DNA of 64,000 nucleotides, taken from NCBI RefSeq assembly GCF_001619985.1, contig NW_017264193.1:1555726-1619725 (forward strand). The letters are read 5' to 3'. Both the position numbers and the translations under genes were made by a program. Under the pieces are notes generated by a model, which worked only from the letters and a program-made list of their open reading frames with translations, did no database searches and was not told where the DNA came from. The stretch is from Xylona heveae TC161. Lineage: Eukaryota; Ascomycota; Xylonomycetes; Xylonales; Xylonaceae. Positions 10,553 through 22,800 of the stretch are shown here, in pieces (positions within the stretch are counted from its first letter, which is position 1; each line of letters opens with the position of its first letter).

Positions 10553-13500
10553 AAATATATGCAGGCATGAATAGTTGATGTCCAGCAAATTTTCTTTCTG
10601 GAAAATGTGTGTATAATACATGATGATAAATCTCTTTGACGTGTCAACATGGCGTGTCGATAATGTATCATATTTCTGAGACAGTTCTTCCATTTGAGGG
10701 TAATGGGTGCCCATCAATTTTGAAACAATACGTTCACATGTCAGGTGCTCTATGGATTGGCTTATCGTAAAATTGGGGCAGGGATGGCGACATTTGTTGA
10801 GCGACACCACTCTCAAATAGTGTCCAATCGAGATATGCCCTGATAAGGAAGTATCGATGGATCAAGGCTTACTCTCTTCCACCCGTAAACAGTCATTGGT
10901 GATCATATCTCTCAAAGATATCACAAAATTGCTGCGCGCGGGATAGTGTCGCCTTCTCACATGGGTTGAGGGGATTGCGATAACGGATAACGACATTGCT
11001 CATGTTAAAGGCATCATGTGAAGTCAAAGTAGAGACTAGTGATGACCCCTGGAATTTTCAACTGGTTGAGGATCTCATAGCTGAGGAATAAGTCAACGGT
11101 CATGAGTAACAATTAAGAAGATGATGGGATCTAAAGAAATCTAATAGTGTTCATTTTGTTTTGGCAATTTGAAGGCTACTGAAACTGTCGAAGCGCTTTG
11201 TTCGATTTCAAGCGTAACAGGGCAACAGCGATAACATCAGTAAAGTACAATACAAGGAGCGACAGCGCCCTTTCTATGTGGCGGACGACGACGTAACCTT
11301 TCACGTGAAGTAAGCAGAGTCCATCACGAAAGAAATTCGTGTCAAATGAGCCGTCCAGGACAAGGGTTACGCGATGAGGGCTCGCGCCTGTCTTCTGCTC
11401 TGCACATTCGCGAGCCAATTGGCCATTTGGGATTTTCCTCGCGATCCGACTTCGAAGAGCATCCAAAAGGTCAGTCTCAGTCTGCCATTAAGCTGTTACT
11501 GTACAAACTACCCAAGGTACCCCGAAATATCCTTAGTGAACAGTACTACGTAGCGTCGTACCTCAGCATCGGAGTCTCTGAGACTGATCAGAATCATGTG
11601 GTTCTATGGCCAAGGACAATTACGGTAGGGAAAACCCCAGCTGCCAATAGAACCATGGTACGACCAACAACTTCCTCGAGCTGTTTAGGGCAATTTGCGA
11701 CTCAACTGATGAGTCCCGCAAATATGCTTCTCTCACATTCTACATACGTAACGAGACCAAACTGCCCCAATTAAAAATAGGAAAATAATATACACAAGCC
11801 AAAAAGAGGATTATATCGGAAGGCTTTATTTCGGTAGAGGTTGTCTATTCGGACCACAACGATGAGGAGAAAAAACTTTTCTGTCCCCAAGAGGACATAA
11901 GACACAAGTGCTCAGGAGGTCTGGACTCGCGTTTACGTTATTACTCTTGTTTCCTTCGGTCAAGCTCCTTTTTTCTCTGGCCACTTACCTTATGCACAGG
12001 AGAAAAAAATTTTCCTTTGGCCGACTACGATGAGAATTGGCTCTATCACCGGAGTGCTCTCCTGAGCACCTAAGGGGTCTCCAAGGCACCTGGTTGGAGT
12101 AAGGTTAAGACGTCTAAAACAAGCCCCAGCCTGCCAGTCAGCTGTCGTGACGAAGGGGCCCTTCGTTCAATTCACGGGGGAGACCATGCGACAGAAGTTA
12201 CAGGGGCCTTTTCCTGGTTGAGGCAGACAGGCGAGGTCCTGATTTTCTCTCCGTTTCCTTTCTGCGCCCCCCTTGGGTCTGTTCCCCCTTCCCTCTACTT
12301 GGCCGGTGGACGAGGCCCAGTAGAGACCAAGAACGGCTTTGAAAGCTCGCCCCAAAAGCGGCTAGCAGGGAGGCTTTGCCGGCGCTGTATAAAGTATGCT
12401 TCCCAGCTTGCGCAGCTCCCCTCGGGCCAGTTCGTTGTGTCGCAGATGATCCACTTGGACAACCGCCTTGGCATGTAGCATTAATTAATTAGCCCGACGC
12501 TGGTTGGATGCCTAGGTTTCTGTGGAATTGGTTTAGGTGGCATATGGGATGTACACAAGTACTTTCACTTTTGAGACCGCTCAAGAGTCAGTTCGTATAT
12601 TAAAAGAAAGAAACGTCCGCAAGTGACGAACAGGAGAGGAAAGGGGAAGAGTGTTATAATCTAGCGCGAATCTTGTTTGTTTAGAGTCGTTTTATGGCCA
12701 GCGTTTAGGGGAATTGAGCACGCTACAACTACCGTCCAAGCCTTGCCATCTGTCCCTGGGTACTACGGTACGTCAGTGACACGTGCAGGGATGATATCCG
12801 TCTCGAGTGTGGTCTTCGAGATGGGATGAAGATCTTAATGATTTTATGAGGACCCTCAGGGCATCCCTATCGAATGGAATTACTCGCCGACGTCTACGTG
12901 CTTCAACGGCGGTTATGGAGCGTTGCAGGTATAGTACTAGTAGGTTTCCTTGGCGGTGACAAAGGCATCAAGTTGGGGGATGTGCTGCGTCACTGGGGCA
13001 GCATGGAGCGATGCTTGGAAAGGGAGAGAGGGCGGTGGGGACGATTCTTCTTTGGGGCATGCGCCCACAGGAAAGGAGGGTGATAGATGAATGAAACGAA
13101 ATAAACCAATCCGCGTAGTGGGATCGCCATTCATTCCCACCCTCCCCTCGTCTGAGAAGTCGTCGTGAATTGGATTTTACCTGAATTTTCAGTCCACAAG
13201 AGGGTACCACTACAGAATACTTGTGCATGTAGTATACTCTAATTGCTGGCCTAGAGAGGTGGAGCTCTCTACCTTAATCTCCCGCGTCGCGCTGGTGGGC
13301 TCGCTTGGGCGCTAGGAGCCAGACCGGACAGTTTACCTTCATGCCTAGCGCCCTCTCAAAGCTCCTGCCAGGCTGCTACCCACGCAAAGCTCTGATGCAG
13401 GGCACTTACCGTTCTTGATCTTTTGCGGAACGAACGAACGTGACTGACTTTTGCTTCCCCTTCCCCGATTGCTCGCCCATTTGTTGTGTCGCGCAAAGCC

Positions 13501-13563
13501 CCTACCACCATCAGGCGCTCTCCCATACAAAGCCCTTCTGCTGTTGTACCACCTGCCACTCCT

Positions 13564-13598
<35 letters not shown>

Positions 13599-13877
13599 TT
13601 TCCCTCTTCTTCTTTTTAACCCTCCCTACAATTTTCCTTATCCTTGTATTTTCTTCTTCCGCCGCTTTGCTGCATCTTTTATTTTGATCTCTGCTCTGCC
13701 CTGGTTTCCGCAACAAGGGTAACAGTATACCTGTCTTGGAGATACCGACCTTTATATCTTGACAAAGGAAATTTTTGGGATACCCATTTTCCTCTCACGA
13801 TCCTTGTGTCATCATTTCTCGGACGTGTCCACCGCCGTCGAGTTTCACCTTGACGACTTTTCGAACAAGTAATCATC
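10553..13877. other. Large gene-free stretch upstream of the PH-domain gene
   Basis: About 3.3 kb with no credible coding region. Frames such as 11346-11774 and 12874-13083 (plus) look random. The last 450 bases are pyrimidine-rich on the plus strand, consistent with the promoter and leader of the gene at 13878. No tRNA, terminal inverted repeat or transposase fragment was seen. A non-coding RNA or an extended regulatory region is possible but unsupported. Confidence 0.5.
13561..13618 (+). repeat. CT-microsatellite and pyrimidine tract in the leader of the PH-domain gene
   Basis: A nearly pure C/T tract whose core is a run of CT dinucleotides of roughly 14 units, about 260-320 bases before the ATG at 13878. 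Pyrimidine-rich tracts just upstream of the start are common in highly expressed fungal genes. Its role here is inferred. Confidence 0.8.
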
Positions 13878-16274
13878 ATGTCTGAGGTCACCAAGCCCGT
13901 TGAAGAGACTCCTGTCGCTGCTCCTGCAGTCGCCGAGCCAGCACCCGCTGCTGAGCCTGCTGCTCTGACGGAGAGCAAGCCCGAGGCTGTGGCTGATACT
14001 GCCGCTGCCCCCGAAACAACTGCTGCTGAAGCGCCTGCTGGAGAGACTGCTGCGGCGGAGCCTGCAAAGGAGACTGAGACCACCAAGGCTGAATCTGAGC
14101 CTATTACAGAGGGAAAGCTGGGTTACAAGGCCCCTGGCCTCGTCAAGTATGAATACAATTGTATTACCCATGGCGCTGGCACCAGTTTGCTAACCCTCAT
14201 CTGCGTTGTAGGAGCCTAATCTTTTCGAAACGTTTCTTCTGGTTTGGCGACGAGGCTGTTTCCCCTCAGAACCTTCACAGCTATCTCCGCGGAGAGAAGC
14301 CCGAGGTTGCCCACCACAATGCTGCCTGGTCAAGCCAGACCGGCAAGGGCCTCCTCTTTTTCACCAAGCACGCTGACTCCAAGGCCAGTCCTGCCGGCGT
14401 CATCAACCTTGTAAGGCTGCCAAATACCCAATAAATTTTGACTCTTGACACGGAGCTTCTAACTGGTTTTCTTTACAGGCCGATGTCTCTGATGTCACCA
14501 AGGAAGGCCCCAATGAGTTCCATCTCAGACTCCATGGCCACAAGCACACTTTCCAGGCCGCTACTTCTGCTGAGCGTGATAGCTGGGTTTCCGCTATTGA
14601 GGCTAAGTCGGCTGAGGCTAAGACTTCTGTCGACAGCGTGACTGGCAGCGCAGGCTACAAGGAGCAAATTGAGAAGCTCAGTAAGTACTGCGTACAATCT
14701 GGTGCGCCAATCGATCGTCAATAGCTCATGTATCTCTTTAGGCAAGCCCACCGCCGCCGTTGGCGCGGCCGCTGCCGCTACAAAGGCGGAATCGTCCACT
14801 CCTCGCAAGAGCACCGATGCGAAGGAGCAAGAGGGCGTGAAGAAGGACAATGCTTCAACCAGCAGCAGCTCTTCCGAGGACGCCGAAGGAGCCAAGAAGA
14901 AGAAGCAGAAGAGCCGCTCCGTCTCCCGCAAGCGGGGAAGCATTTTCGGCGCCATCCTGAACAAGAAGGATGAGGTCGAGGAAAAGAAGGAGGAAAAGAA
15001 GGAAGAAAAGGCTGAGGCGAAGGCTGAGAAAAAGGCCGAAAAGGAGGAAAAGAAGGAAGAGAAGGCTGAGGAGAAGGCGGAAGAGAAGGCTGAAAAGAAG
15101 GAGGAGCGGGAGGGCGCGAAGTCTGTTGAGCCTGCTCCCCTCGATGCCCCCGCAGTTGGTAAGCTTTGATATTCTTGTTCAATTTGGTTCTTTCATAAGA
15201 ATTATCTGGCCTAATCGACGAATCTTTAGCTGCCCGCGCTGTTGGCGAGCCCGTTGTCCCTGCCGAGGAATCCAAGAAGGAGACCGCTGCTGAGGCTCAG
15301 TCGGCTGAGGCTGTCCCTGCCAGTCGCGAGAACGCTCCCAAGCCCTCTAAGCGGGCATCCCTTTTCGGCTCTCTCTTCCAGAAGAAGGAGGCCGAGAAGA
15401 AGGAAGCTGCAAGTCCCGCAGAGGAGAAGAAGGCCGAGGAAGTCGCACCTGCTGTTCCTGCCAAGGACATTGAGGAACCCAAGGAGACGCCGGCCCCAGC
15501 GACTACCGAGGAGACCGCGGCTGAAGTCCCGCCTGCTGCTCCCCCAAAGGACGCCGCCGCTGAGCCTGCCACTACTGCCAGTCCTGCAGCTGGTGTCACC
15601 CCCACCAAGGAAAAGGAGAACTTCTTTGGAAAGTTCTTGAAGAAGGTTCGTCCGATTATTTGCGCAACTCCTGTACAAAATGTATGAGCAAAACTGACTT
15701 CAAGTAGGAGAAGAAGGAGGAACAGGTCGCTGCTCCCGCTGCCATCGCTGAGGAGGCTCCTGCCGCCCCCACCACCAACGGCGAGACCACCGAGACTGTT
15801 GAAGCTCCTGCCGCGGCGTCCGCCACCCCTGCTGCCGCCGAGCCTGCCAAGGAAGTCAAGGACAAGCGTCGCTCTTCCTTTTTCGGTAATCTTGGCACCA
15901 AAAAGGAGAAGAAGGCCGACGTTCCTTCTGACTCTGAAGCCGTCGAAGGCGAGAGCAAGCAGAAGACTGCTTCATTGCCTAAGATTGGTGATCTTTTCCG
16001 TAAGCCTAGCCGCGCTGTGAAGGGGCAGAAGGAGACCAAGAAGGAAGTCTCCAGCCCCGCTACTGTTGAGGAGGGCAATGAAGTGCCCACCACAGAGACC
16101 GCAGGCAAGGCTGCCGCTCCTGCTACGGAAACTCCGGCCGCCACCGAACAGCCTGCCGCCTCTCTGCCCGCGACCACGGAACCTGCTACCAACGGCACCT
16201 CTGCCGAGTTGGCCCCTGAGCCCGCTGCAGTCGCCAAGGAGCAGAGTCCTGCTCCCGTTCAGGCTGCCGCTTAA
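13878..16274 (+). CDS. PH-domain protein (PH_6/Meu6-like) with repeated FG/lysine motifs
   Basis: Six exons: 13878-14146, 14212-14410, 14479-14680, 14742-15158, 15230-15645 and 15708-16274, giving 689 residues. Residues 1-85 are Ala/Glu/Pro-rich. A pleckstrin-homology domain spans about 90-225; it contains LIFSKRFFWFGDEAVSPQNL, GKGLLFFTKHADSKASPAGV, EFHLRLHGHKHTFQAATSAE and RDSWVSAIEAK, the last being the typical C-terminal PH helix. The remaining 460 residues are highly charged Lys/Glu/Ala sequence carrying five copies of a short motif, roughly K-R-x-S-x-F-G-x-L-x-x-K-K. PH domains of this kind suggest phosphoinositide or membrane binding. The closest family I recall is S. pombe Meu6-like PH_6 proteins of unknown function. 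The long leader with a CT tract and strong codon bias toward C/G-ending codons suggest high expression. Function otherwise unknown. Confidence 0.85.
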
Positions 16275-17747
16275 ATTAAACTTTTGGGATGATCAAGATG
16301 ACGACATTACGAAAAGGATGACTCGTAAAGAAAAAGTTCTATTTTGAACGTCATTTTGGCTGTCATTTCAAATTGCCGGCCGCCTTGAATTCGGTTTGAC
16401 ACTCCAGATGCGTGCGTATCTGATGCGCTGATTGTTTTCTGCGAATGGATAAGTATGCATCGAGCTTGGGTCGAGCATTCGCCTTTTGGTGTTTTGTTGG
16501 ACTTGGTCTTGATACGACCTTCTCTTGTCGATTCACTCGTTGGTCGCAGACGTACACCCAACGAGACCTACTTGTGTTTAGTTCTTTTCTTGTTCGCTTC
16601 CAGACTGATACCACATCCTTCTTTGTTGTTTCAACCTTTTTCGATTGGTATATTCCTTCGTTTTCTCCTCCCTTGAGTTTCCGCGTCCCCTGATACCCTG
16701 TGTATTCCTTATAAGGTTCCGCACAAGCGGCCACTAGGGCTTTAACCGAACCTAATAACCTAATAGAATATTATTTTGATTTCCAAGTATTTTTTTTAAC
16801 ACAAGATTATGAGATTGTGAGTCTTTTTAAACGTTGGAATTCGCCAGACCAGAGGCAAGGCTCGTCGTGAGTCGATACTCTCGGCTTTAACTCGGACAGC
16901 GCGTTAAAAAGATATTCTGAGCGACCGGATTGTACTGCGACGCTTAGCCGATTACGGTAGGCTATTATTGGAACAAGGGAGCTACCGAGCATCAGCGCTG
17001 TCGCTGTCGCTTCTGGAGAACGCCTTTATCCGACCCGAAAAGAGACGCCTCTAAGGCGGCCGAGGCGGCCCAATTCAGCCCGCCGCACTCGGAGAGTGGG
17101 ACCTCGCTGCGAACGCCGGGCTGGGACTGAGTTGAGGCATATCGAAGTACTGGACCCTGAACCCAAAGCGAAAGAGGGTCGCGATTTATCTACCACCAAA
17201 GTATGTGAGTCTGAGTGAGATGATTGAGGAGTAGCCTGTTCCTTTACGCCTCTTAGATTCGTGTTCTTTCACTGTTCAATTGCAACGCTCGTTCAAGATT
17301 TCGAGGCCCCGTACCCAAATAACACTGAACAGGCCTAGTTACACTCTTTTGCAATCCGCCACTCTATCCTTCACTTCAGCTATTCTCTGAGCATTCACTT
17401 CAGTTCACTCGTTTCGTTTGCCAAGCAGCTTGCGGCTTGGACTTCTCACCACTGATATCCGCCCGTCCATTAGGATTGAATTCTGGTGGCTTTCGAGTTT
17501 GAACACAATAAAGCGATTTCGCATTGTGGTTTTGGATTGATTGAACACTCTCGTCTTCTTAGACACTTCCTCTGAGCTTTCATTTAGCTCAGCTTTTCGA
17601 AAATTGTATCGCTCTGGTCTCTTTGCTTCCCTGCCCCAGATTTCCTGTGATAGACAAGCTCTCTCTGGGTTTCCTGATTTGCGACAACTATATTAAATTG
17701 TGGAGGAAAGTGTCTCGTCTTTGTGAGATCGCGCACGATTGTGCACC
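16275..17747. other. Intergenic region upstream of the UBTD-like gene
   Basis: About 1.5 kb. It holds the 3' region of the PH gene, an AT-rich patch near 16750-16800 and a pyrimidine-leaning stretch (about 17260-17740) that is probably the leader of the next gene. No coding region was recognised. Confidence 0.5.
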
Positions 17748-17754
17748 ATGAAAA

Positions 17755-18705
17755 ATGGTATGTTCGTTCTTCGTCGTGTCATGCACGCAAGCCTTTATTT
17801 TCCCGTGGTCTATAATACTCAACCATTCACAGGGCTGCTGTCAATCCTCCCCCCGGCGCAATAGCTTGTCAAGCCGCTTTGCTCCTGCGCCAAGAGTTCA
17901 CGGTGAATCAAGCAATGCTATCTCTGCCGATGCCGCAAATGTAGCCGTTCTTCCCGTCGAATCCCACCGTCGGCGATCGACAACTCTCGGAGAACAGGCA
18001 AACCGGCCTCTAAGACGGCACGTCTGGACGAGCAAACGACCTTGGTCCAGGCCAGATTTGGAACTTGAAAGGCAGGAATTCTTTGATACACGGGTCACGG
18101 GTCAGCCGGATATCTGGAGAGCTCTACGAATGGCCATCGAGATTATGCCCACGGAGCTAGACACCGCTCAAGGTATCCTCGACGCTGCCGGAATCACACT
18201 ACCCACAGGTGACTTAGCCGACGGGGCATACGACGAACGTGGAAACCTCTATCAGATGCCAGAACATGTTGTTGTGGACCCTGTCAATCTTGTCTCTGAT
18301 ATGGAGAAGACTAGCGCACGAGTAGCCAAGGCTGACGCGGAGACTGTTGAAGAGAGTGACGCGCTGAGTGGAAAGCAGGAAGAGAAAGGGGAAACGGCAG
18401 GAACCTACACCGTCAGGGCCAGATTGAGCGACCGCGGTGGACGAGACGTCCTGGTGACGTTGACCAAGGAACAGAAAGTCGAAGCATTGGCGAAGAAGAT
18501 CCAAGAGGAAGCTCAGGTAAGTTTAGCCACAATTAGAGTCTGCCTTCGTTCTAGAGCCTTTGTGTCCTAATTTTTCGATGGTTAGCTGCACGACAAAGTC
18601 AAAGTAAGGATCGCCTACATGGGCCATATCCTGAAAGAAGGGCGGACCTTGTACGAACAAGGATGGAAGGATGGCCACGTTGTCAATGCATTGGTCTCAC
18701 AGTAG
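17755..18705 (+). CDS. Ubiquitin-domain-containing protein of the UBTD/DC-UbP family
   Basis: Three exons: 17755-17757, 17833-18516 and 18586-18705, giving 268 residues. The first coding exon is only the ATG, followed directly by a GTATGT donor. The joined N-terminus is MGCCQSS, a classic N-myristoylation signal (Gly2) with adjacent palmitoylatable cysteines, which supports this start over an earlier out-of-frame ATG at 17748. The DC-UbP N-terminal domain covers about residues 60-170 and includes RHVWTSKRPWSRPDLELER, EFFDTRVTGQPDIWRALRMA and MPEHVVVDPVNL. A C-terminal ubiquitin-like fold (about 190-268) ends with VKVRIAYMGHILKEGRTLYE. Human UBTD1/UBTD2 bind E2 enzymes and ubiquitin-pathway partners, so a membrane-tethered adaptor in ubiquitin signalling is a reasonable inference. 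No catalytic residues are expected. Confidence 0.9.
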
Positions 18706-19818
18706 GAGATGTTTGAAAGCTTAGGGGTCCACTGTTCCGCCTGTCTATTGTGCACTTGAGCGTTGCATGTGTGGGGTTTTGGGATTTCTCGGCGTGATAC
18801 CAGTGCTACGTTGTCACCCTTTTTATTTTATTTTATCTTTTTTTTTTTTTCCTTTTCCTTTCAATCTGCTGCCCGGGTTCCAGAGCTATCTACGTCAGCT
18901 TTTCCTTTCTATATTGCTCCTTTTTTCTGTAGTCCTTGATTTGATTTCGTTTCCCTTTCGACACGAGATCGAACATGCATTTTTCATCATTTTTCATCAT
19001 TATCTGGTGTATTCTCTTCTCTGATTCCACTCTAAGTCTGGTCTTGTCGTTGTGTATCTATACCATATTGGACATATACCTACTTTAGCACTGGCCAGTG
19101 GAGACGCCTTTTTTTTTTTTTTTTTTTTTTTTTTTGCCGTAAACACGCAAGTAACTACCTTACATATGAAAATCCCTACTTTCCTATCCAATTAAGGGCA
19201 GATTCCCGGAGTGTGAGCCTATATAAATGCTACGAATGGAAAAACGCATATTGCTTAGCTTGGGGGGATTTCTGCTGTTTCGAATATTTCTATTCGTGTC
19301 GTACAAAGTGGGGCAACTTTTGACGTTTGGTTAAGGAGTCCTCGTGTTGTGTCCGTCAGTATAGTACCTGCCTAGGTAGTCGCTATTAATATCGCATGTA
19401 AAAGGGTCGTGCGGCCCACGTAATTAATGTTTTGGTTCTTCAACGTCTCTCGCTAACTCACGTCTAGCAGACTAGCAAAGCGTAGCGATCCCCTCGGGTT
19501 TGGATAAGCTTCGTCCCTGGATGAACTACAATTAATTATTGCGCTTGTTGACAGTCTGCCATATTCGCTCTGCTTATCACAATTGACAGCACCTGCACCG
19601 ATCTGCTGTCTCAATGCCCCTATACGACAGATACGATTACCCATGAATGATTTGAACAGTCGTTAATGGTGTGTATGGACTTTCTGGATTGATGATCTGT
19701 GCAGGCTGCCGCCTTGTTTGGCCCCTAACTGCTCGGCGTTGAAGTAACAAGCCTCCTCTCGAGGCACTTCAGCCAGCTGCATCCGGTGCACATCCCCGAT
19801 TCTGGGTTGCAATTACGA
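18706..19818. other. Intergenic region upstream of cch1
   Basis: About 1.1 kb with T-rich tracts, two exact adjacent copies of a 10-mer (TTTTCATCAT, 18981-19000) and a 27-base T run. The right end is the cch1 promoter and leader. No coding region was recognised. Confidence 0.5.
19109..19135. repeat. Poly-T run of 27 bases
   Basis: An uninterrupted T homopolymer between the UBTD-like gene and cch1. Its exact length is sensitive to sequencing error. Confidence 0.85.
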
Positions 19819-22800
19819 ATGGCTTCCAATTCGCATGCCCAAGGGGACCCGTCAACTCCGCAATCAATCCCTCTTCGCGATCTGACGCGGCCGGCAGAAC
19901 CTGAAGACGTCACTGGACAATCCTCGCATCGAAGAACTGGAAGTGCAAGGATAAGGAGCCTTCTGAGGAGCAGAGACTCACACGGTCACCGGCCATTCAG
20001 CAGAGGGTACGCCAGAGTTGAAGGGTCTCCAAGTCCGCCGATAAGGACACGACACCCATCTCCGCCGCGACTTGTAGTTCCATCGAATACCGACGCAACA
20101 CCGTACGATGATGACATTGACGGTACAGATGAGGCATCGCTGGAGGATCGGATGGGATTTCAAGCAGCGACAGCGGGCTTAAGCTTCCAGGCTCCCTCGT
20201 CGACGCTGCGACTTCCCTCTTTCGATAGTGTGCGTGGTGGAGACAGCCTGGACGTGACACATGCCCTCGACTACGAGGGCATATCGCCGCTTTCGCCCGC
20301 GCCGCATAGCCCCCATTATGACAATAACGCAGACTACTTTACTTCGACTGATGCAGATACGACACCCTTAACGAACAATACACATTTACAACCTATCAGC
20401 GGCGCAGGGCCGTCCACCCCTCGACGACAGTCGCGGGACCGGACAAGCTTCCAGACTATCCACTTCACAACTCCAGATTCCCACTCTCCTGGTTCGAGAT
20501 TGGGTGATGATCTTCCCAATGTCGAGGCCGGCTTGGGCAGTGGGTCGAATGGAAGCAGGGTTGGAAGATCCGGCTCCAGCGCTCGGTCACGGTCCTTGTC
20601 TCCAGCATCTGCCGGATCACCATTACACCGAGCTGGTTCCATTGTTCGCAAGATGTCGCAGCGAGTCGTCAACCTCAGTAATGAGCCGGAGATAGTCGAA
20701 CAAAGCATTGCAAAGAAATCCGTTGACGAGTCGTCGCGCCTTGACGGCCCTCCTTCTTTGCCGGCTATGACTGATTACGCGCATGATGAGCCAGTGCCGC
20801 CTCTTTCGCCCATTGAAAAGGCTCCACCGTTAGCTTTTATCGGTAGAGCGCGGCATGAGTATGAGCAGCAAGCAAATCCGCTCAAAGGCAAGTCGCTGGG
20901 GATATTTTCCCCTGACAATAAGCTGAGGATGAAGCTTTGCGACGTCTTGGTTCATCCTTTTACGGAGCCTTTCATTCTCATATTAATCATTTTCCAAACG
21001 ATTCTTCTAGTTGTGGATTCTGCGCCGAGTGTTTGGCATGATCCTAGATCCATGCGCTGGGGTTCTTCCTGGATAGATTATGCTTTACTTGCGCTTTTCG
21101 TCATTTACACGCTGGAAATCATGGCCAGGATGATCGTATCTGGGTTCATTTTGAACCCTGTCGAATACAGCACACTCAATCGCCAGCTCGGTTTCAAGAA
21201 TGCGGTAATAGAAAAGGGTCGGGACCTGATAGCACCGCACCGACAGCCGTCGAAGACGAAACAGCAGGCCCCACTTGACCCTCAGCCTTCACTGCTCCGG
21301 AGTTTCACTGGCAATCAGGCACAGATTCAAAACCCAAACCATAGCAGACAGCAGCAGCGCGTGAGACTTGCGCACCGTGCATTTCTTCGTCATTCTTTCA
21401 ACAGGCTTGACTTCGTTGCTGTGGTCTCTTTCTGGATCTCTTTCTGCCTTGGCGTAGCTGGGATTGAATGGACCAGACAGATGTACGTATTTCGGATGAT
21501 GAGCTGCCTTCGCATCCTAAGATTACTCGGTATTACAAGCGGCACGTCGGTATGGCTCCCCCCTCCCCCTTCTTCGACTCATAATACCGTTTCAAATTAC
21601 TCATTAGTCTAGGTGATTTTACGAAGTCTGAAAAAGGCTGCACCATTGCTGGTCAATGTGGCCTTTTTGATTGGCTTTTTCTGGCTTCTTTTTGCAATCG
21701 TAGGGGTTCAAAGTTTCAAGTCGAGTCTCCGTCGAGGGTGTGTCTGGGTGGATCCTGAAGGCATCCAGGCCAACTACTCGCTCAATGACTCAGGCGATTA
21801 CCAATTTTGTGGCGGCTACCTCGACAATACAACGGGCCTGGCGCTTCCCTGGATTTTTCCCGACGGCACACCGGGAACAGGAAAGCACAAAGGCTATCTG
21901 TGCCCACAAAACTCCTACTGCGTTCAACAAGACAATCCATATAGTGGCACAGTCAGCTTCGATAATATCCTCCAATCTCTAGAAATGATTTTTGTCATAA
22001 TGACTTCGAATACCTTTACCGATATAATGTATTATACAACCGACAGTGACTTCCTTGCCGCTGCTATATGTGAGTCGTTATTTCCCCCCTAATCTGAAGG
22101 ACTCTCGCTTTTACTAAACTGATTTGTAGTCTTTGCTGCTGGCATCATCATTCTCAGCCTTTGGCTTATGAATTTGGTAAGACTTGAAGCCCTGCTTTTT
22201 TGAGGAGTACAAGCTTACGATATCAGCTTGTTGCAGTAATCACGTCCTCATTTCAAGTCATTCGGGAGGAGAGTAAGAGGAGTGCCTTTACGGCCGAGAA
22301 AACTATAAAGTACGTGGAAATTATTACCTATCATACGTGAAAGCTGCGGACATTGCTGACCTTCCTGCAGCAGCCAGTCGACACTTGAATCAGAGCCAAC
22401 GCGACGAATAGGGACTTTAAAGCGGCTCTATGAAAAGTCGTCTGCTTTTTGGGTTCTTGTTATTGCGTTTGACATGGTCTGCATGTGCTTTCGAAGCGCA
22501 GATATGTCAGATACACGGGAGCTATTCATTGGTAAGAAACCATCGTTTGAGTGTACATTTTCTGAAGGCCAGCTAACGTGTTCTTCTAGATGCTTGTGAG
22601 ACTATAATAACTCTCATGCTTTTGGTCGAAATCTTCTTCAGATTTGCAGCAGACTGGCGCAACTTTTTCAAAAGCAAACGGAATATGGTGGACTTGGGAC
22701 TTGCAGTCGTTACCACTATCATTCAGATTCCCGTCATTCATAATTCGGGCAGGCCATACGCATGGCTCACAATATTCCAGATATTGCGCATCTATCGGGT

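Noticed and set aside
11346-11774. 142-codon plus-strand frame in the large gene-free interval
   Set aside because: No domain, no convincing splice partners, overlapping frame on the other strand.
13679-16237. Long Ala/Val/Gly-rich minus-strand frames antisense to the PH-domain gene
   Set aside because: They are shadows caused by the GC-rich, Ala/Lys/Glu codon bias of the real exons on the plus strand.
16740-16990. AT-rich patch with repeated AACCTAATA-like words, possible transposon remnant
   Set aside because: No terminal repeats, target-site duplication or coding relics could be identified.
17058-17070. GGCCGAGGCGGCC, identical to an SfiI cloning-linker site
   Set aside because: A 13-mer in a GC-rich patch can occur by chance and there is no adjacent vector or adaptor sequence.
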